A stretch of DNA of 64,000 bases from Lingula anatina (Eukaryota; Brachiopoda; Lingulata; Lingulida; Lingulidae): assembly GCF_001039355.2 (NCBI RefSeq), contig NW_019775504.1:245199-309198 (forward strand). The letters are read 5' to 3'. The translations under genes and the position numbers were made by a program. Positions 47,430 through 64,000 of the stretch are shown here, one piece after another. The notes under the pieces were generated by a model. The model was given only the letters and a program-made list of their open reading frames with translations, had not been told where the DNA came from and ran no database searches. Positions within the stretch are counted from its first letter, which is position 1; each line of letters opens with the position of its first letter.

Positions 47430-47778
47430 AATAATTATACCACAGGAAAAGCAAGAGGGTAAACTAAATTTTCATTCTAGTGATAGTGTTATTTAGCTTT
47501 TACCATGGCTGAGGTTGAAAACAAAAGATACAGACATGACGTATTTGGCATACATGCATATCACACCTGAATATATAACAACTCTCTCTTCATTAAATCT
47601 GTCAAATTGGAAAGAAATCCAACTTCCTTCACACAGAGAGAAGTTACCTTCATTTTTCATTACATTTATATTTGATTGAAAAAAAGTAATATGGCCAAAG
47701 AAAAATAATGTTTTTCATATGGCTGCAATCTGTGCTTCAGTACAGAATATTTAGACTTTTCTTCAGATATCCAATTAT

Positions 47779-54317
<6,539 letters not shown>

Positions 54318-54990
54318 TTTTCGAGTGACGGTCTAGACGCTGAATTTATATCGCACTCTTGTCGAAAGGGTTATCGCACGTAAAAAATAATTGTCTTTTT
54401 TTAGTTATTTGATCTACTATTCGTCGTCATAATTTCCAATTACTCACGCAAAACTTAGCCAGAATTTTGAAAGTCACGGAAAATAAACAAAATTCCCAGT
54501 TTCTATTTCGAGACACATCATTACTTCATCAGGGCCGTTTCATCACGCTAAAAAAATGGGGAGTGACAAATAAATGTATATGACTCACATCACCCGTCAC
54601 ATCTCAATTAATAAAGTTAATTAACAGATAATAACGATAACCTGTCTATAAGTAACGTTTCTTCAAAGGCGATATCATTTTCAACTAGTTTCTTATTAGA
54701 AAATTATAAATCACTACGCACACCATTAACCTCGTTTTTAGTTTATGTCTGTCTTAGAAAAGCAAGAGCGAGAACGAGGCTAATTTGTTGGAGAAGTTTC
54801 GGAATTTCCGTGTACATGTCGCAGCGTGAGGACTTAACTTTGATAGATACCTTTTTTTTCAACTTATCACATAATCAATAATTATTTTATTTAAAATGGA
54901 GAGACTTTAAATCTCAATAAAAATTGAAATCAAAATTTGAACAGTTTAAATTATTCAGTGCGGATCTGTAACATAGTTCTGTGGGTACCA
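54318..54990. promoter_or_regulatory. Divergent promoter region, N4BP1-like / BBS4
   Basis: 673 bp separate the two start codons, which point away from each other, so promoters and leaders of both must lie here unless upstream exons exist. No TATA box or X-box is evident in this stretch. A few CpGs lie near 54340-54430 and 54750-54830. Confidence 0.6.
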
Positions 54991-57900
54991 ATGTCAACTA
55001 TGAATGATCTCGGAGAAGAAGAAACACAGAAATCGAAGTCGTTAGTTTCACTAGAGGATAACACTCTACAGGTGAATATATTTATGATACCAAAGGTTGA
55101 TAATAATGCCTGAAATCAAGTAAAAAAAGTTCTGTTTTGACTCCATTAGGCCTTTGGTTAGAGGAGTTTAGAATTTTGGTTGTGCCTACGGTAGGTATAT
55201 CAGAAAAATTTTCAAACTGATCAGAAAATTAAAATACTTATATCATCTGAAAGGTAATGCAAAAACCGGATGAAATCATTTGGAATTTTTTAAATATTCC
55301 TACAAGCAACAAAGATATTGAAGTTTTTTAACTGCAAAAATCCACCAAAAGTGTCCACACTTCTCAGCTCAAAACCTGTGCCCACTGACCAGCAATGATC
55401 ACTCAGGCGCAGCAGAGCACCCTGCGTGTCTTTGTGTGCTCAGCCTATTGTCTGGCTCACATAGCCTGTGACTAATCAGGGCAGAGCTATTTCCCTGTGG
55501 TAATTTTCACATCATGTAATATTGCGGATTAAATTAACTATACTTCGCAACCTTCAAATTTCATGATTTTTCTACATAATATAGCAAATTTCATAAACTT
55601 TGCTGGATATAAATTTCAAAAAGATGATACCAGCACTTACCTGAAATTTTTTAGCATTTTGTAGAGGCAAAACTTAAAACAAGCAGAACCGAAACTTGTC
55701 AAAGACTGCAACATGGGAAAATCATGTGACCGGATTTTACTCTTTGATTTACAACTTATTTAGTTAATGGCTTGTATTAGTTTTTTTACGCAGCGCTAAA
55801 AGAGAGATTTAAAAAAGGGGTTCCATAGGCGAACTGTCAGCAGGCCGACTTCAGTTTAACACTTCACTGCCCGTGGACAGTTACGACTGTAGCGCCCCTA
55901 GCGGATTGTGATCTACCTACCTACGGATATCAGATACTAGCACGGAATTTCATGCGTTAGCACTCCTATTGACGATTCTGAAATGTACCGTCTGTGCTAC
56001 AGTGCATATTGGAATCGTCAATAGAAGTGCTAACGCATGCATTTTCGTGCTAATCAGATACATGTAATTTGCATTCATGAAGAAGACAATTATAAAATTC
56101 AGTATCATTTGGCTCCACGCCCGGCTGTCACCTTGATTGGATAGTAAACGATTGTCGTAAAATCGCTAAATGATATTAAAACCGGGTTCATAAACTTGAA
56201 AACCACCTAGGACAACATTAGACTGCCACATTAATCCAACACAATGCAAAAATAAACTATAACAAGTGGTTAAAGCCTTCAAACCGAATGTCGTAAAGTC
56301 CCCATATACCTCCATAGAGACAATAAAATAGAATGAGCTTGTGAAACAAAAAACAACCAGTTCCAACATAATAATCGAAATAAAATACTGCCGGGCATCA
56401 GAGCGACCTAAAACTTGGCACGCTTACCGCTAATACTGCAGGCTACATCATCCCGTCGCTCGTTTGTAAATTCCGTGCATGGCATACGCACAATCAAACC
56501 GTATATCCAAATTTGATATACAGGTGACAAAGGTGACAAATTTGGATATACGGCTTGATTGTGCGTATGCCATGCACGGAGTTTACAAACGAGCGACGGG
56601 ATGATGTAGCCTGCAGTATTAGCGGTAAGCGTGCCAAGTTTTAGGTCGCTCTGATGCCCGGCAGTATTTTATTTCGATTATTATGTTGGAACTGGTTGTT
56701 TTTTGTTTCACAAGCTCATTCTATTTTATTGTCTCTATGGAGGTATGTGGGGACTTTACGACATTCGGTTTGAAGGCTTTAAGCACTTGTTATAGTTTAT
56801 TTTTGCATTGTGTTGGATTAATGTGGCAGTCTAAGGTTGTCCTAGGTGGTTTTCAAGTTTATGAACCCGGTTTTAATATCATTTAGCGATTTTACGACAA
56901 TCGTTTACTATCCAATCAAGGTGACAGCCGAGCGTGTTTGGCTCCATTCTACATGGCAGTTAACACGTCTAGACATTAAGTGCACTTGCATTTTCAAATG
57001 TTTAATATATGAAACGAAGAATATTGTTTGTCTTTCAGAATGATGAGGAAGAAAAAAGAGCCTTAAGTGACATACCACAGATTCCACAGATTCCTAAAGT
57101 TAAGGCAAAACCTGCTCCAAAGCCAAAGAAACGTACGTGTCTCACAACTTGAATATTCAGCACAGTAAATACCCTTTGAATTGTATATGACATGTTTCAC
57201 CTATAATAGTATGTGTCTGATATAAACCAGCCTGCTGCAAGTGCAAGAGATGTGATGTTAATCTCATGGACTATTTCAGTCTACATAAAACTGATACTGT
57301 AATTCTAAATTCTAAAATAAAAAGAGGAAATTGAAAAAAAAAGATACTGAACTTTTCTTTTTTATTATAATTAATCAATCAGTTAATAGATAAATTGATT
57401 AAATTCTTTATTTATTTGGTTATAAAGCACCGGAGATCCCCATATTTGAGCGTAAGAACTGGCTGATCCACCTACACTATGTGAAGAAGGAGTATGATGT
57501 GTGCAAGTCTCTGATCAAAGAACAACTCACTGAGACTGGGGGGATGTGTGAATATGCTGTCTATGTTCAAGGTACAGTTATTTTATTAATGTTAGGGGGT
57601 TATGCGGTTTGCCTTCAAGAGCAAGCCATATTTGATCCGGGGACTAGTTAGTCCAGGATCAACTGGTGGCGAATACGCCCTTGTAGTACTTATTGGTTAA
57701 TTCATAAAGATATCCAATTTTTGTCTTGTTTTAGTTAAAAGTATTATAATTTTTTGATAAAAGAATAGTATTATTATTTTTGATAAATTGTTATGATTGA
57801 TGTCAAAATATGTTTTTGAACATTGTTTTCAGCTTTGATTCTAAGACAGGAGGGGAGGATCCAGGAGTCCTTGGAACTCTTCCAGACCTGCTCACTTCTC

Positions 57901-60900
57901 AACCCTAACAATGCTGATAACCTCAAACAAGTGGCCAGATCTTTGTAAGGGTGATATGGTTTATTTGTTGAAGGAATAAAATGTAATCTTGGTCTTTAGC
58001 TATAGCAAAAAATGGGATTAGGTATTTTTTTCCATAACAGTATTGACTCAAAAATATATTTATGGAATATTTTTTACATAGTCATAGATGTAACTTATTT
58101 GTTTTTAAAAATTGTGTTTTTTTTATAGCCTTTGCATAAATATAAAATCACCACATTGAATTATTTTAATAATTATTTTAATATTTAAAAATCAGTTTTT
58201 CGAGTAAATTGCCACAATCTAACTTGCCGATTACATAACGCCATATTTACAAGGTTATCTGATATTTTGGTGTATTTCAGGTTCATATTGGCCAGACATA
58301 AATTATTTGATGTGTTTCAGGTTCCTATTGGCCAGACATAAATTATTTGATGTGTTTCAGGTTTTTATTGGCCAGACATAAATTATTTGATGTGTTTCAG
58401 GTTCCTATTGGCCAGACATAAATTATTTGATGTATTTCAGGTTTTTATTGGCCAGACATAAGGCTGCAATAGATGTGTACAATGAGGCCGCAAAGATTAG
58501 TGAGAGAGACTGGGTAGGTGATTCACATAGAAGATGTGAAAAAATCAATATTTGCCAGCAGGGAATATTAAGAAAAATTGAGAGGGATGTATGGTATAGC
58601 TTAACATCATTTATCTCTTTTGTCAGCCTTAGTAGGCCACTAAGATAAAACAATTTGCTTTTGCAAATAAGAAACTAAATAAATATAAAACATTGCATAT
58701 GCACATGTCCAACTATATTAGACTTTAAACAGTGAAATGAAATGATATTTTCCTGACAAATTCTCCCCCCTGCTACTCCCCAGGAGGTGGTCCACAACCA
58801 GGGCATATGCTACTTATACCTGAAGGAATATGAGAAAGCCAAGGAGTGTCTGAAGCAGGCCATTGCCTTTGCCCGCCATGACCTGTCTTATATCATGTTG
58901 GCCAAGATTTACTTGATGGAAGGAGATATTAACCAGGCTATAGAGGTCTACAAGAGAGCTGTGGAGTAAGGGTTTAATTTATTGATTTTTAATAATATCA
59001 TTATATTTTTATTGTGGGGTAAGTTATATTGTGAATGATGCATTAATGTGCTAGGTGTGTTGACAAGTCTATTGATTTCTTCTTTTCTGCTTCTTTTTTT
59101 TTTTTTTTTTTTGCAGTAGGGTTATTGATTGAATAATTGATTGATTGATTGACAGGTTAAATATCTTTTAAAAAAGAAGCAACTGAGAGTTTCTAAACAT
59201 GTAGTGAAAATGATGGACAGATGGTTCTTGCTTTGATGATAAACTAACTGCAAGTTTCTTTGTTGAGACATTCAGTATTTTAACTTGTATGTGGTTTAAG
59301 TGTATCTGCTATGGATTCATCATATGAGAGTTCCTTTTTAAATGCGGTTTTTGATTTCAGGTTTTCTCCAGAAAACCCAGATATTTTGAGCACTATGGGC
59401 TTGCTGTACATGCAGGTAAGTTATCCACCAGTGTGCCACAGAAGAGTATTTGGTACAGTGTGGTTTTTTCTTGGTTTGTACTGAACTTTATAAACACATT
59501 AAAAAAATCACCAAAAGCAGATGATACATTTGTAGAGCTGGTATTGCTGTAACAGTAGCACTTTAAAAAAATCCTCTGTTACTAGGTGCCTGTTATACTG
59601 TTCTTCCTCCAACTTCTAGGTTGGTCAGTTCCAGAAGGCATTTGAACACCTTGGAAATGCGTTGACCTACAACCCCACCCACACCAAGGCCATCCTTGCC
59701 GCAGGCAGCATGATGCAGAATCACGGAGATTTCGATGTGGGGTTGACTAAGTACCGTATTGCGGCACAGGAGACGCCTGAGAGTGCGCCCCTGTGGAATA
59801 ACATTGGGATGTGCTTCTTTGGGAAGAAAAAGTTTGTAGCAGTGAGTACATTAAGTGCCATTTTAAAAAAGAACCTCATAGCATCTTGCTTGCCTACATA
59901 ACAAACAAACAAACACACAAATGAATGAATAATAGATGATTGGATGAAATATGAAAGAAAAAGATGCCTGATCCTAAGCTGATGGACTTTTGATTTAATA
60001 AGTAATTTTTTTCATAGATTTATTTATTGATTTTGTTAATTGTTTATTTTGCAAAGACTGAATTATATATTTGATATGTTATGATGTAATGTAAAATTTG
60101 AAATACAACACAATACAATGCAATGCATTGCAATGCAATTATAGAATACAATATACAATGTCACCTTTCCCAGGCTATCAGCTGTTTGAAGAGAGCCAAC
60201 TACCTGGCACCATTTGACTGGAAGATTCTGTACAACTTGGGTCTCGTACATCTCACCATGCAACAGTATGCCTCGGGATTCCACTTCCTGAGTGCCGCCA
60301 TTAACCTGAGACCAAAATATGGACATCTCTTCATGTTACTGGCAGGTTAGTAAACATAATTATAACTGAAGATTCCACTTCCAGAGTGCCACCATGAAGT
60401 GCACAGGATATGAAGCTAAGACGTGAAGGAGGAGGTTGGTGGCAAAAAGATTTTACATCTTCTTCCTCCCTTCTTTGGTGTGGGAACTTTTGTTATTATC
60501 ACTACCTGTAGGAAACGTAAGATGTCAACAAGATGGTGGCAAAACGTATTCGTTCAATTTTTTCCTTCATCCTCCTTTAGTTTGATTTAAAATATTTTGG
60601 CACTAGATGTTTAAAGCAAGCGTTTGTGGGTAGTGGTAGGTGTCTTTTTATTTCTTCTGTTAGATTGGGGAAGAACCTGAATCTGCCATTCTGTTAAGGA
60701 AATGAGAGCCTGTTGCCCCACAGGTAGATCCATGCTATGGGGCAAATTAAATCATGTCTAAGAGGTGTGGCAGGCACCCTAATACAGTGGAAAGAAATCA
60801 ATAAGTCATATTATTTGTCGATCTTTCACAACTTCAGATAATAATGGAACAGTTACAGGCCCATTTCAAAAGGGGGTTCTTTTTCTGAAAAAGTGTACCT

Positions 60901-62187
60901 TATACAATAAAACCTACTTGTACCTAGATCAAATTTTACCCAGAGTGAACCTTTTCCCGGCAAAAAGGGCAGTTCTTTCAAACCCCCAGAACCCCCCTTG
61001 GCTATGGGCCTAAGTTATTTGATGATTTACTGCTATTCTTGCTATGTTTCAGTGGCATTGACTCACCTGGAGGACCCAGATAATGCTAAGCAAGCTTATG
61101 AACAGGCTATGAACCTAGACAGGTAAATACATAAATAAAAGTAAGCCTATGAGTTAGTAAAGAAAATGTACTGGTAAACTGAACAGCAGTGGGTTACTAG
61201 ATAGTGCAGAACCGAAACTTGGCCTGTAAGACTTATTATAAGATTCCCTAACTTTTTATCTACTTGCACTTCAATCCAAAAATACCATATTATATTTTTC
61301 CATAAAAATAAAAAATAATCTAAAAAATTAATCATTTCCTAAATAGAAGAAAAAAATTGGCAAGCTGTAGATGTTTCTTTGTATTTTCCAGCCGTGACCT
61401 ATCTATTCCACTGAACTATGCAGTGTTTCTGTATAATCAAGGAGAGAGGAAAACAGCAGCAAAACAATATGCCATTTATGAACACAGATTGAAGCAGGCC
61501 AGAGAGAAGAATCCTAAAGCTATTGACCCAGAAGTAAGTTATTGCAATGTAAATATAGAGTTACAGTGTATTATATATTTCTAACTTGCTATTAATTTGT
61601 AATACCTTTAGGAGAAAGTAATAATGATAATAATTATGAATTATAATTATAATAAAAATTAAAGAAGCAGAGTAGCTGCATTTGTTACTGTTAAAACAGA
61701 CAACATAGCAGCTATTTACTTATTTAATTGTTTATATTGTTTATTTATTTAGTTGTTGGAGGTGGGTACCAAGCTGGGTCCAGCTCTTCAAGTTGGTGAA
61801 AGTTTAGTGTGGAAAAAAGAACAGCAGATGGCAGCACCAGCAGAACAGAATACAAGACAGTCCCCTCCTGCAGAAGCCACTGGGCCCTCAGTGCCGCCCC
61901 CTAGTGCCACTTTCCAAGAGCCCAGACCATTGAAACAGAGTGCGCCTTTGGCACCAATCAGAGGCCCTTCTGTGGAGAATAACAACAGCAGCGATGTGAA
62001 GTCGGAAGAAAATGTTGCAGAAGTTGTACCAAAATCAGGGCTGTCAGGTGTGGATGATTTACCCTCGCCTCCAACAGAGACGCCTGCTATGAATATAATC
62101 GATGATGCGCCTGAGCCCCCGTCTCATGACCCTGAAGAAAAAGATCAACCCAGAATTCCCAAGAGAGAGGTGTTACCGCCATTATAA
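54991..62187 (+). CDS. BBS4: BBS4 (Bardet-Biedl syndrome 4, BBSome TPR subunit)
   Basis: TPR protein of the BBSome, which carries membrane proteins in cilia and binds the dynactin subunit p150glued through PCM1-linked satellites. Twelve exons: 54991-55071, 57039-57132, 57428-57571, 57833-57944, 58441-58513, 58784-58965, 59361-59415, 59620-59841, 60174-60345, 61053-61122, 61392-61533, 61753-62187. All borders are AG/GT and in phase, giving 593 residues against 519 in human. Highly conserved segments are [67 protein letters not shown] and [23 protein letters not shown] repeats fill roughly residues 80-460; the proline- and serine-rich tail is longer than human. The start was chosen for its good context and the acidic leader. 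Intron 1 carries a large foldback element and intron 4 a repeated acceptor. Confidence 0.97.
55935..56062. repeat. Small inverted-repeat element in BBS4 intron 1
   Basis: CATGCGTTAGCACTCCTATT on the left faces its near complement AATAGAAGTGCTAACGCATG on the right. Arms of about 45 bp including TAGCACGGAATT-type flanks surround a loop of about 35 bases. It lies 50 bp left of the large foldback element. Confidence 0.8.
56116..56936. mobile_element. 821-bp foldback element with 8-bp target duplication
   Basis: Two arms of about 399 bp are near-perfect reverse complements around a 23-base spacer (56515-56537). Terminal sequence is CACGCYCGGCTGTCACC on each side. The element is flanked by a perfect 8-bp direct repeat TTTGGCTC (56108-56115 and 56937-56944). 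No transposase is encoded; matching short frames in both arms are only the palindrome read twice. An 8-bp duplication fits hAT, Merlin or P type elements, without assigning one. It lies in BBS4 intron 1. Confidence 0.92.
57592..57690. mobile_element. CATTCAG-type MITE, half copy
   Basis: Contains AGCCATATTTGATCCGGGGA followed by CTAGTTAGTCC, the right-arm motifs of this family, without a matching left arm. Located in a BBS4 intron. Confidence 0.55.
58281..58440. repeat. 40-bp tandem repeat duplicating a BBS4 splice acceptor
   Basis: Four 40-bp units (58281, 58321, 58361, 58401) each carry a copy of the first about 21 exon bases (GTTCCTATTGGCCAGACATA) and end in a TTTCAG acceptor. The real exon starts at 58441. 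Because 40 is not a multiple of 3, use of upstream acceptors leads to stops. Confidence 0.93.
60857..61011. mobile_element. AGGCCCAT-type MITE, full copy
   Basis: Begins AGGCCCATTTCAAAAGGGGG and ends CCCCCCTTGGCTATGGGCCT, which are inverted. The reverse complement matches 39405-39517. Located in a BBS4 intron. Confidence 0.7.
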
Positions 62188-64000
62188 GGAAAAGATGGCA
62201 GTTGTACTGTGATCGGATATCAGATAACTTTATCCAAAGTTTTATGAACTAATTCTAACTTGTGATGACATATCAGCATGGATAGATACAACTAACATGG
62301 GAACTGTGGGATAGCTGTTGTGAAAAGGCCGTAGAAAGATTTTCTAGCACTTGTTATAAAGAAGCCTATGGCTACAAATGGGGATAGAACCTAGTATTTT
62401 GTCAAGGGGTGCTTAGAGGGGGGTCTGTAGCATGTGCTATACTGGGGCCTGGAATAGGGTAACAGCCTCTATTGCATAAATATGACTGGGTTCAATTTAT
62501 GAAGGTCAAATTCAGCTAAAAAGATTGGGAGTCAAAAGATTTGGTAATAGAAGAAAACCGTTTGGTTGTTTTTCATTAATTTTTTTGTTGTTGGTTCAGC
62601 CTGAAGTATTTAGTCTTTGTAATTTGCTGGAACAAAATTTGTCTGAGCTTACTCTGAAAGATTAAAAATACATTTATCAGTTTTAATAACTTTTCTGTTT
62701 TCAAGTAGCTTTTTATTTGTCAAATCACTTTAATTTATTATTTCATAGCAACATGTGTCTGTAACTTTTTATTTGGAAAATGTTGCTTATATAAATGGTA
62801 TTGTCTTGCTAGTGGGAAATTAAAAAATTGTTAAAGGGATAACAACTGTTTGTATGAAAGTCATATAACTAAATACATTGCAGACTAACTTTGAAAGTTG
62901 GAATGGATCATTAATCATTAGTAAGCATGGAAAATTAGTCATCTCAGGAAAATCAGTTTTTTTGGCCAAAACGAACAGTTGTTATCCTTTTAATGCACAC
63001 TATAGGTATTATGAAACTGCTAAATGAAGCCCAGAGGTTTTCTTAAGAATAAGATGTTGTTAGCCAGGAATAAATCATGTTTAAAATTGTCAGAATTTGT
63101 GCAGTTACGTTGTCAGGTTTTAAGGGGTCGGGGGGAATGGCTGGAATTTGTTGAATCCAGGAGTTGAACTAATCTGAACTGTCACATATCAGACATTATT
63201 TAGCATCTTTCATGATTCTGTCATGTCTAATGGAAAAAAGTGCAAAGCACAAGCCATGTTGTATTAAAATCTTCATGATACTTTATTTGAATGTTTTACA
63301 TTATTGCGGATTATGCCTACAAATTAAAAATCTCTCATACTTCTGAAAAGTTGAAAGTATTTGAAAACTCCCGTGACAGTAATATATCTATTTTGGTCAA
63401 AGTATTGACTGTTACACATTGTCACTATGTTTGCACTGAAGTTCAATGGAACATACTTCAAATGTTCAAGATGTTTTGTTTTAACAACTACTATTTTTAT
63501 TAACAATACAATTAAGTTAACTGACGAGTACATAATTGCCGCTCTACTCTCCATTTGTGACTGAATGTGACATTAAATATATGACTTTAATAATCATTGC
63601 AAATAATGAAATATATAAAAAGATCATTTTAAAACAGTTTTCTCTGCTTGTCAAATGAAAGTTGTCACAATGACTATACAACTTTTAGAGAAAACACTAA
63701 AATCACAGTTATCTTAAGCTTGTATATAGACTAGAATTATTGTGTAGCTGCATTTAACGTAACAATATCAGAATTGTATTGCCCTTTGTTAGATGTAGCA
63801 ACCTTTTTGCACTGAGAATTGCTGTCTGATAAATCAAAATAATGCACATCTTACAAACAGATTGATTGAAATTTGACAATGGAGGGAAAAAGCTCACTTG
63901 AGACTTTCACAGTACTTTGAGGATAAAAATGATGGGTGCAGAGTTAAAAACTTGTGACAAAACAACATCTCTCTTCATCCTTAAAAATAAAGTTATGGCC
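62188..64000. other. BBS4 3' UTR and downstream flank
   Basis: No further exon is recognised. AATAAA hexamers at 63069 and near 63985 are candidate poly(A) signals for BBS4. The remainder is AT-rich single-copy-looking sequence. Confidence 0.55.

Larger units (their letters stand above)
41220..47778. other. Repeat-rich spacer between SLC35C2 and N4BP1-like
   Basis: Contains the SLC35C2 3' UTR, a 172-bp satellite, minisatellites, two MITE-like elements, a 146-bp tandem repeat and hairpins, all listed separately. Two short related coding-like segments at about 45900-46019 and 46675-46760 end in DKLFKMQ and DKLYMMQ. They look like remnants of a dispersed repeat. No complete gene is supported. 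Confidence 0.6.

Noticed and set aside
56166-56886. Two matching 67-residue frames on opposite strands
   Set aside because: They are the two arms of the foldback palindrome read in each direction, not a conserved gene pair.
58281-58440. Regularly spaced 40-bp repeats resembling a CRISPR array
   Set aside because: The units are contiguous with no spacers and copy a eukaryotic exon edge; the window is an animal genome.

Overview
The window is eukaryotic, AT-rich animal DNA. Genes are split by many short introns with GT/AG borders, and introns and spacers are full of microsatellites, minisatellites and short inverted-repeat (MITE-like) elements. The gene set (GLG1, a Golgi sulfotransferase, a clan-2 P450, SLC35C2, an N4BP1/KHNYN-type RNase and BBS4) and the repeat-dense, heterozygous-looking sequence suggest a marine invertebrate, most likely a lophotrochozoan such as a mollusc. 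The phylum is inferred, not proven. Four single N characters (5224, 26386, 33691, 37919) look like assembly joins; two coincide with structural anomalies.

Layout. 486-14413 (+) holds the last 22 exons of a GLG1 (Golgi apparatus protein 1 / cysteine-rich FGF receptor) orthologue, including a duplicated exon pair. 14414-21236 is 3' flank and spacer with repeats. 21237-22914 (+) is a three-exon HNK-1-family carbohydrate sulfotransferase. 22915-28174 is spacer. 28175-29776 (-) is an intronless cytochrome P450. 30639-36661 is a roughly 3-kb direct duplication with an N exactly at its junction, probably two alleles placed in tandem. 36671-41219 (+) is SLC35C2, missing its second-to-fourth membrane segments, probably in the gap marked by the N at 37919. 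41220-47778 is repeat-rich spacer with a 172-bp satellite. 47779-54317 (-) is an N4BP1/KHNYN-like NYN-domain ribonuclease gene. 54991-62187 (+) is a complete BBS4 gene, divergent from N4BP1 across 673 bp.

How the genes relate. GLG1, the sulfotransferase and SLC35C2 all act in Golgi glycan or receptor processing, but nothing in the sequence shows that they are co-regulated. N4BP1-like and BBS4 share a divergent intergenic region, and an RFX X-box-like palindrome lies in N4BP1 intron 1.

Points most worth a second look: a duplicated GLG1 exon that could be mutually exclusive or terminal; a second, KH-like candidate first exon of N4BP1 interrupted by a 19-T run; an 821-bp foldback element with an 8-bp target duplication in BBS4 intron 1; a five-fold repeated splice acceptor in BBS4; and a 173-bp MITE with 5-bp target duplications, one copy pressed against a GLG1 splice acceptor.
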